Shown here: positions 58,819 through 64,000 of the stretch, piece by piece
Layout of the letters: each line of letters begins with the position of its first letter
Numbering within the stretch: position 1 is the first letter of the stretch
The notes under the pieces: model-generated
The model's database searches: none
What the model was told of the DNA's origin: nothing
What the model saw: only the letters and a program-made list of their open reading frames with translations
Source: Actinomadura coerulea
GTDB taxonomy: Bacteria; Actinomycetota; Actinomycetes; Streptosporangiales; Streptosporangiaceae
NCBI RefSeq assembly: GCF_014208105.1
Contig: NZ_JACHMQ010000001.1
Coordinates: forward strand, 5,270,001-5,334,000
Length of the DNA: 64,000 bases
Direction: 5' to 3'
Translations under genes and position numbers: made by a program

Positions 58819-60408
58819 GTGAGCGCTGAACAGGACGAGCCGTCACCGACGGCCTCTTCCCGACCCCCGTCCCCGGACGAGTCCGGAGACGCCTCCCGCC
58901 CGGACGGCGGCCCCCACCAGGGCGCTCCCGTCCCGCAGGGCCCCCACCCCGGGGACGTCCGCGTCGCCGGGGGCCAGGCCCCGCCATCCGATGCGGAGGC
59001 GGCTCACACGGGGTCCCCCGGCTCGGACCCGGGCGCGACCCCCACCGATCCGCGCGGCACGCCCTCGTTCGTCCCCCCGGCGCCGGTCTCCGCCGCCTCC
59101 TCCGGCGCCGGCTTCGCGCCTGACGCGGGCGTCCCGGGCGAGCCGGGCGCGGCGTTCTCGCAGAGCGGTCCCGTCCCGCCGGGGCGGCAGCGCAAGCCTC
59201 GCGGCAGGCGCGTGCTCGTCGCCGCCGGGGCGGCGGCCGCCGTCGTGGTGGTCGGAGCCGTGGCGGCCGTGGCGCTCACCGGCGGCGAGGAAGCCCCGAA
59301 GAGGAAGCCGAAGGCGACCGCGCCGGCTCCGCCTCCGGCGTGGACGGTCGCGGCGGGCCGGACCCTCACCGCCGGGACGGGCCTGCGCTACGACGGCACC
59401 CTGACGATCAGCGGCCGGCCCGTCCAGGCGCGGCTGCGCGTGACACCGGCGGGGGCCGCGAGCGGCACGCTCACGGCGGGCGTGCTGACGGCGGAGGTCG
59501 TCGCGATCGGCGGCGACACCTTCATCAGGGCCGGGACGGCCTTCTGGCAGACCTACGCGAGCGGCGTCGCGCACCCGGAGTACTACGCGGGACGCTGGTC
59601 CAAGGCGCCCGCGTCGGTGCCCGGTTTCGACGTCCCGGACGTCCTCGGGCCCAAGGCGATCGCCAAGTCGCTGGCGAAGGCCCCGGCGAAGCCGCCCACG
59701 GAGGACGTGAACGGCGTCCGCGCCTTCAGGGTCAAGGCGTCAGGCGCGAAGGCGTCAGGCGCGGAGTACGTGCTCACGGCGGAGGCCCCGCACCAGCTGC
59801 TGGCGGTCCGGCCGGAGGGGCAGGCGGCGCAGCGCTTCACCGTCGCGCCCGTGGCGGCCCCGGCGACGCTGTTCGCCGAGCTGCGTCCGCGGGTGGCCCG
59901 GCTCGGGGGCGCGTTCGATCCCGGCCTGCGCTTCACACCGGGGACGCTGGCGTTCAGCAACTGCGACCAGAACACCAGCGGCTGCACGGTGAGCATGCCC
60001 GCCACGCTCACCGAGCCCGCGACGGTGCCGCACGGCGCGCGCGCGGCGCTGCGGGCGGCGCTCTCCTCCAAGGGCGAGCCGCTGGGGGGGTGCACAGGGT
60101 CGGGACCGGTCCCGGCCAACCGGTCGATCGTCCTGCGTTGCACCGTGACGAGCAAACTGTGGCGGCACTGGATGCGCGCCGCCCTCGACAACCCCGGCTC
60201 CTACCCCTACGAGGCGAAGGCGCGCGTCGTCGGCGAGGCCGTCGACGTCGCCGACGTGCCGAAACTCCTCGCCCGCGTCGACCGCGAGCGCAAGGCGGTG
60301 GTGAAGGCGGCCGCGGGCACGCCGGGTCCGACGGTGTCGGGCGAGCCGTCCGGCAAGCGCTCGGGGCCGCCGGAAATCGCCACATCCCAGACACCAGGGA
60401 CACCATGA
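58819..60408 (+). CDS. Membrane-anchored exported protein, tandem paralogue B
   Basis: 529 residues, GTG start at 58819. Pro/Ser/Gly-rich cytoplasmic N-terminus (about 130 residues), transmembrane helix (VLVAAGAAAAVVVVGAVAAV), a beta-rich domain (RYDGTLTISGRPVQARLRV, RAGTAFWQTY) and a C-terminal domain with four cysteines in the same spacing pattern as paralogue A (SNCDQNTSGCTVS; GGCTGSG; LRCTVTS). No enzymatic motif. Function unknown. Confidence 0.75.
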   Translation: MSAEQDEPSPTASSRPPSPDESGDASRPDGGPHQGAPVPQGPHPGDVRVAGGQAPPSDAEAAHTGSPGSDPGATPTDPRGTPSFVPPAPVSAASSGAGFAPDAGVPGEPGAAFSQSGPVPPGRQRKPRGRRVLVAAGAAAAVVVVGAVAAVALTGGEEAPKRKPKATAPAPPPAWTVAAGRTLTAGTGLRYDGTLTISGRPVQARLRVTPAGAASGTLTAGVLTAEVVAIGGDTFIRAGTAFWQTYASGVAHPEYYAGRWSKAPASVPGFDVPDVLGPKAIAKSLAKAPAKPPTEDVNGVRAFRVKASGAKASGAEYVLTAEAPHQLLAVRPEGQAAQRFTVAPVAAPATLFAELRPRVARLGGAFDPGLRFTPGTLAFSNCDQNTSGCTVSMPATLTEPATVPHGARAALRAALSSKGEPLGGCTGSGPVPANRSIVLRCTVTSKLWRHWMRAALDNPGSYPYEAKARVVGEAVDVADVPKLLARVDRERKAVVKAAAGTPGPTVSGEPSGKRSGPPEIATSQTPGTP

Positions 60409-60466
60409 GCCCCACGCCGAGGGGCGGTGCGGTCGAACGGGATTCCGGATGTCTACACTTCGGGTC

Positions 60467-60580
60467 GTGAACTCCACGCCTCTGGGGAGCGGATGCTCCT
60501 CGACGAGTCCCGCGCGGCTGCTGGTCCGGCGTCTGCACGTCGACCTGTGCCGCCAGCGCAGCTGCCTGTGTTCGGGATGA
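60467..60580 (+). CDS. Cysteine-containing leader peptide (putative attenuator uORF)
   Basis: 37 codons, GTG start seven bases after a TACACT -10 element, so probably leaderless. The C-terminal part, RRLHVDLCRQRSCLCSG, matches the actinobacterial leader-peptide pattern (R-R-x-H-V-D-L-x-R ... S-x-x-C) found upstream of sulfur-assimilation operons. Four cysteines, three near the end. It likely senses cysteine supply or Cys-tRNA and controls korAB, whose products carry Fe-S and TPP cofactors. Confidence 0.65.
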   Translation: MNSTPLGSGCSSTSPARLLVRRLHVDLCRQRSCLCSG

Positions 60581-60757
60581 ACCCGGGGACCCGTGCAGGT
60601 CGTATCGCCCGATAGGACCCGCGGAGCGTTCGCCGCCCGTCGCTCGCCTCCATGACGCGCGGCCACCGCCGCCGGACGGGACACGCGCGCCTTCCCCGCG
60701 CGGTCATCCCGGTGTGCGGCCCGTCCCCGCTAACCCATCCCGTCCCGGACATACCAT

Positions 60758-60776
60758 GAAGGTAAGCCTAAGTAGC
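60758..60776. promoter_or_regulatory. IdeR/DmdR-like iron box upstream of korA
   Basis: Positions 2-14 (AAGGTAAGCCTAA) match the IdeR/DmdR consensus TWAGGTWAGSCTWACCTWA exactly; positions 1 and 15-19 do not. Thus one half plus centre is perfect and the other half poor. It lies 60-78 bp before the korA start. Confidence 0.4.
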
Positions 60777-60835
60777 ATCACGATCCTGGGTGCCTCCCCC
60801 AGGACGGATGCTGCGCGTCGAGGAGGTCTTCCTCT

Positions 60836-62677
60836 GTGACCAAACAGGTCCAGCAGCTCGACCGCGTCATCATTCGCTTCGCCGGAGACTCCGGCGACGG
60901 CATGCAGCTGACCGGCGACCGCTTCACCCAGGAGACCGCGGCGTTCGGCAACGACCTTTCCACGTTGCCGAACTTCCCGGCCGAAATCCGCGCCCCCGCC
61001 GGGACCCTCCCCGGCGTGTCCAGTTTCCAGTTGCACTTCGCCGACCACGACATCCTCACGCCGGGCGACGCGCCCAACGTCCTGGTCGCGATGAACCCCG
61101 CCGCCCTCAAGGCGAACCTCGGGGATCTCCCGAACGGCGCCGACCTCATCGTCAACACCGACGAGTTCAGCAAGCGCAACCTCGCCAAGGTCGGCTACGC
61201 GGCCAGCCCCGTCGAGGACGGCTCGCTGTCGGAGTACCGGGTCCACGCGCTGCCGCTGACCTCGATGACGGTGAAGGCGCTCGAGGACTTCGACATCTCC
61301 AAGAAGGACGCCGAGCGCGCGAAGAACATGTTCGCGCTCGGGCTCCTGTCGTGGCTGTACCACCGTCCCACCGAGGGGACACTGGCCTTTCTGGAGCGCA
61401 AGTTCGCCAGCAAGCCCGAGATCATGAAGGCCAACATCGCGGCCTTCCAGGCGGGCTGGTCCTACGGCGAGACCACCGAGGCGTTCTCGGTGCAGTACGA
61501 GATCAAGCCGGCCGAGCACGAGCCGGGGCTCTACCGCAACATCACCGGGAACCTCGCGCTGGCGTACGGGCTGGTCGCGGCGGGCGTGCAGAGCGGGCTG
61601 CCGATCTTCCTCGGCTCCTACCCGATCACGCCGGCGTCCGACATCCTGCACGAGATCTCCAAGCACAAGCGGTTCGGCGTGCGCACCTTCCAGGCCGAGG
61701 ACGAGATCGCCGCGGTCGGCGCGGCGCTCGGCGCCTCGTTCGGCGGGTCGCTCGGCGTCACCACCACGTCGGGGCCCGGCCTCGCGCTCAAGAGCGAGAC
61801 CATCGGCCTCGGCGTCGCGACCGAGCTGCCGCTGCTCGTCATCGACGTGCAGCGGGCCGGCCCCTCCACCGGGCTGCCCACCAAGACCGAGCAGGCCGAC
61901 CTGCTCCAGGCCATGTACGGCCGCAACGGCGAGGCGCCCGTCCCGGTGATCGCGCCGCAGTCCCCGTCGGACTGCTTCGACGCGGCGATCGAGGCGGCGC
62001 GGATCGCGGTGAAGTACCGCACGCCGGTCATCCTGCTGTCGGACGGCTACCTCGCCAACGGCTCCGAGCCGTGGCGGCTTCCGGACGTGGCGACCCTGCC
62101 GACGATCGAGCCGGACTTCGCCCAGCCGTCGCAGGAGGAGTTCCAGCCGTTCGAGCGCGACCCGGCCACCCTCGCCCGCCCGTGGGCGGTGCCCGGCACC
62201 GCCGGGCTGGAGCACCGGATCGGCGGCCTGGAGAAGGCCGACGTCACCGGCAACATCTCCTACGACCCGGCCAACCACGACCGCATGGTCCGGCTCCGCC
62301 AGGCCAAGATCGACGGGATCGCCAACGACATCGAGCCGCTCGCCGTGGACGACCCGTCCGGCGCGGCCCGCGTCCTGGTGATGGGCTGGGGCGGGACGTA
62401 CGGGGCCATCTCCGCGGCCGTCCGGCGCGTCCGGGCGTCCGGGCACACCGTCGCCCAGGCCCACCTGCGGCACCTCAACCCGTTCCCCGCGAACCTGCCC
62501 GAGGTGCTGCGCTCCTACGACAAGGTGATCGTCCCTGAGATCAACCTCGGCCAGCTCGGCCTGCTGCTGCGCGGCCGGCTGCTCATCGACGTGATCGGCT
62601 ACAACCAGGTCCGCGGCCTGCCCTTCAAGGCCGAGGAGCTCCAGGGCGTCATCCAGGATGTGATCGACAGTGAGTGA
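60836..62677 (+). CDS. korA: 2-oxoglutarate:ferredoxin oxidoreductase, alpha (gamma-alpha fusion)
   Basis: 613 residues, GTG start after AGGAGG. N-terminal gamma domain (IIRFAGDSGDGMQLTG), alpha pyrimidine-binding domain (YPITPASDILHEISK, TTTSGPGLALKSETIGLG) and a C-terminal domain. With KorB it converts 2-oxoglutarate + CoA + ferredoxin(ox) to succinyl-CoA + CO2 + ferredoxin(red). Oxygen-tolerant KorAB of actinobacteria serve the TCA cycle. Overlaps korB by 8 bp. Confidence 0.94.
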   Translation: MTKQVQQLDRVIIRFAGDSGDGMQLTGDRFTQETAAFGNDLSTLPNFPAEIRAPAGTLPGVSSFQLHFADHDILTPGDAPNVLVAMNPAALKANLGDLPNGADLIVNTDEFSKRNLAKVGYAASPVEDGSLSEYRVHALPLTSMTVKALEDFDISKKDAERAKNMFALGLLSWLYHRPTEGTLAFLERKFASKPEIMKANIAAFQAGWSYGETTEAFSVQYEIKPAEHEPGLYRNITGNLALAYGLVAAGVQSGLPIFLGSYPITPASDILHEISKHKRFGVRTFQAEDEIAAVGAALGASFGGSLGVTTTSGPGLALKSETIGLGVATELPLLVIDVQRAGPSTGLPTKTEQADLLQAMYGRNGEAPVPVIAPQSPSDCFDAAIEAARIAVKYRTPVILLSDGYLANGSEPWRLPDVATLPTIEPDFAQPSQEEFQPFERDPATLARPWAVPGTAGLEHRIGGLEKADVTGNISYDPANHDRMVRLRQAKIDGIANDIEPLAVDDPSGAARVLVMGWGGTYGAISAAVRRVRASGHTVAQAHLRHLNPFPANLPEVLRSYDKVIVPEINLGQLGLLLRGRLLIDVIGYNQVRGLPFKAEELQGVIQDVIDSE

Positions 62678-63791
62678 CATCGGAGCCAACGGCAACGGTT
62701 CGGCCAACGGCGGCGGCTCGCCGAACGGCAACGGCAACGGCTCGGCGAGCGGCCACGGCCTGCTCTCCCTCGTCCCGAAGGCGGACGGGAAGCAGACGAT
62801 GAAGGACTTCAAGACCGACCAGGAGGTGCGCTGGTGCCCCGGGTGCGGTGACTACGCGATCCTCGCGGCCGTCCAGTCGTTCCTTCCCGAGCTCGGGCTG
62901 CGCCGCGAGAACATCACGTTCATCTCCGGCATCGGCTGCTCGTCGCGGTTCCCGTACTACATGAACACCTACGGGTTCCACTCGATCCACGGCCGCGCGC
63001 CCGCGATCGCGACGGGCCTCGCCACGTCCCGCCCGGACCTGTCGGTGTGGGTGGTGACCGGGGACGGCGACTCGCTGTCCATCGGCGGCAACCACCTGAT
63101 CCACGCGCTGCGCCGCAACGTCAACCTCAAGATCCTTCTGTTCAACAACCGGATCTACGGGCTGACGAAGGGCCAGTACTCGCCGACCTCGGAGATCGGA
63201 AAGATCACCAAGTCGACGCCGATGGGCTCGCTCGACGCCCCCTTCAACCCGCTGTCGCTCGCGATCGGCGCGGAGGGCACGTTCGTCGCCCGCACCATCG
63301 ACTCCGACCGCAAGCACCTGCAGTCGGTCCTGCGGGCCGCCGCGCAGCACCGCGGCACCGCGCTCGTCGAGATCTACCAGAACTGCAACATCTTCAACGA
63401 CGGCGCGTTCGACCCGCTGAAGGACGCCGAGGTGCGCGACGACGTCACCGTCCGGCTGGAGCACGGCCAGCCGATCGTCTTCGGGGCGGACCGCTCCAAG
63501 GCGCTGCGCCGCACCCCGACCGGGTCGTTCGAGGTCGTGAACGTCGCGGACGTCGACCCGGCCGAGATCGCCGTGCACGACGCCCACAACCCGGACCCGT
63601 CGCAGGCGTTCGCGCTGTCGCGGCTGGACCAGCCGGCGTTCGAGCACACCCCGATCGGCATCTTCCGGGACGTCGACCGCCCGTCCTACGACGAGCTGAT
63701 GCGGGCCCAGCTCGACGAGGCCGTCCAGGCGCAGGGCGAGGGCGACCTCGCGGCCCTGCTCGGCAGCGGCGACACCTGGCGCATCGACTAG
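62670..63791 (+). CDS. korB: 2-oxoglutarate:ferredoxin oxidoreductase, beta subunit
   Basis: 373 residues, GTG start. An unusual Asn/Gly/Ser repeat leader (about 30 residues) precedes the conserved core: CPGCGDYAIL (Fe-S Cys), SGIGCSSRFPYY, the TPP/Mg motif GDGDSLSIGGNHL...NN, and Cys in YQNCNIFND. Binds TPP and one [4Fe-4S]. Immediately followed by a terminator. Confidence 0.95.
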   Translation: MSDIGANGNGSANGGGSPNGNGNGSASGHGLLSLVPKADGKQTMKDFKTDQEVRWCPGCGDYAILAAVQSFLPELGLRRENITFISGIGCSSRFPYYMNTYGFHSIHGRAPAIATGLATSRPDLSVWVVTGDGDSLSIGGNHLIHALRRNVNLKILLFNNRIYGLTKGQYSPTSEIGKITKSTPMGSLDAPFNPLSLAIGAEGTFVARTIDSDRKHLQSVLRAAAQHRGTALVEIYQNCNIFNDGAFDPLKDAEVRDDVTVRLEHGQPIVFGADRSKALRRTPTGSFEVVNVADVDPAEIAVHDAHNPDPSQAFALSRLDQPAFEHTPIGIFRDVDRPSYDELMRAQLDEAVQAQGEGDLAALLGSGDTWRID

Positions 63792-63805
63792 ACGGCGTCT
63801 CCGCA

Positions 63806-63839
63806 GGCCCGGCCCCGCTGCACCGGGGCCGGGCCTTTT
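63806..63839 (+). terminator. Intrinsic terminator of korAB
   Basis: Perfect 11-bp stem GGCCCGGCCCC/GGGGCCGGGCC with TTTT at the 3' side, 14 bp past the korB stop. Confidence 0.9.
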
Positions 63840-63981
63840 CGCGCTTTGAAACCCTTCGGACGGGGCACGGTCTCCCACGTGCCGGTCGGCCGCCGGTCCG
63901 CCGTGGTCTTCCGGGCGGGAGGCCGTGCGCGGCGGCGTCTCCGCCTGACAGACTGAGGGGATCACGAACCGGGAGGTGACG

Positions 63982-64000
63982 ATGCGGGTCATACCGCGCC
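63982..64000 (+). CDS. Start of an unidentified gene (cut by the right edge)
   Basis: ATG at 63982 preceded by GGGAGGTG with 3-4 bp spacing. Only six codons (MRVIPR) are inside the window, so the product cannot be named. Confidence 0.4.

Larger units (their letters stand above)
60409..60835. other. Regulatory region upstream of korA
   Basis: 427 bp holding the leader peptide gene (60467-60580), the iron-box-like site (60758-60776) and several GC-rich inverted repeats between 60650 and 60740 that could form attenuator structures. Confidence 0.6.

Noticed and set aside
62649..63992. 447-codon minus-strand frame over korB
   Set aside because: Antisense shadow of korB, which has complete TPP and Fe-S motifs.

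Overview
The window is high-GC, Gram-positive actinobacterial DNA. Gene content and order (mce cluster, mkl beside rplJL, hadAB, SigE-family sigma factor, L10 leader, SLP1-type integration at tRNA-Tyr, korAB next to a second nuo cluster) point to a filamentous actinomycete. Actinomadura or another Thermomonosporaceae genus is my guess from protein flavour; no search was possible. All coordinates and starts come from reading the sequence.

Layout. (1) 1-10.3 kb, minus strand: a complete mce operon reading mkl-yrbEA-yrbEB-mceA-B-C-D-E-F (mceF runs off the left edge), encoding an ABC-driven lipid/sterol importer; its upstream region holds a triple 18-bp tandem repeat and two palindromes. (2) 10.8-19.7 kb, minus strand: ribosomal/transcription core rplL, rplJ (with L10 leader, attenuator and promoter), rplA, rplK, nusG, secE and tRNA-Trp. 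Three envelope lipoprotein-like genes and an acyl-CoA/AMP ligase are inserted between rplJ and rplA, and a CRISPR-like three-repeat cassette lies between rplK and nusG. (3) 20-29 kb: aspartate aminotransferase preceded by a small ORF, an ECF sigma factor pair, a secreted protein, adenosine deaminase, GntR regulator, a GDT1-family cation exporter under a yybP-ykoY (Mn2+) riboswitch, murB and hadB-hadA. (4) 29-32 kb: a divergent LOG/Nudix pair, rpmG, tRNA-Met and tRNA-Thr. The order tRNA-Thr, tRNA-Met, rpmG, had genes, tRNA-Trp, secE, nusG, rplK, rplA is the ancestral actinobacterial arrangement (as in Mycobacterium tuberculosis) with later insertions. (5) 32-36.7 kb: acyl-CoA dehydrogenase, hypothetical protein, PP2C-like phosphatase with a structured leader, fragments of a class F sortase and a GT2 glycosyltransferase, and a CadD-like transporter.

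(6) 36.7-45.1 kb is a decaying accessory region: a probable 6C small RNA, a short GNAT gene, a Tat-exported TPR/retropepsin-like protein lacking the catalytic Asp, IS5- and IS3-type transposase remnants, two N-terminally eroded tyrosine integrases, a lipoprotein and a DUF6891-type protein. A perfect 55-bp direct repeat of the 3' half of tRNA-Tyr (42424-42478 and 45003-45057) marks an integrated element of about 2.6 kb, with signs of a second element stacked next to it.

(7) 45-64 kb: yajQ, htpX and a complex-I-like cluster nuoA-B-C-H-I-J-K-L-M-N that lacks nuoD and the NADH-input genes nuoE/F/G, interrupted by an opposing HhH-domain gene. NuoB carries a long acidic repeat tail. Two tandem paralogous membrane-anchored proteins separate it from korA-korB, the 2-oxoacid:ferredoxin oxidoreductase. 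korAB is preceded by a cysteine-containing leader peptide gene and an IdeR/DmdR-like iron box. A reasonable but unproven reading is that KorAB reduces ferredoxin, which feeds the NADH-module-less complex I.
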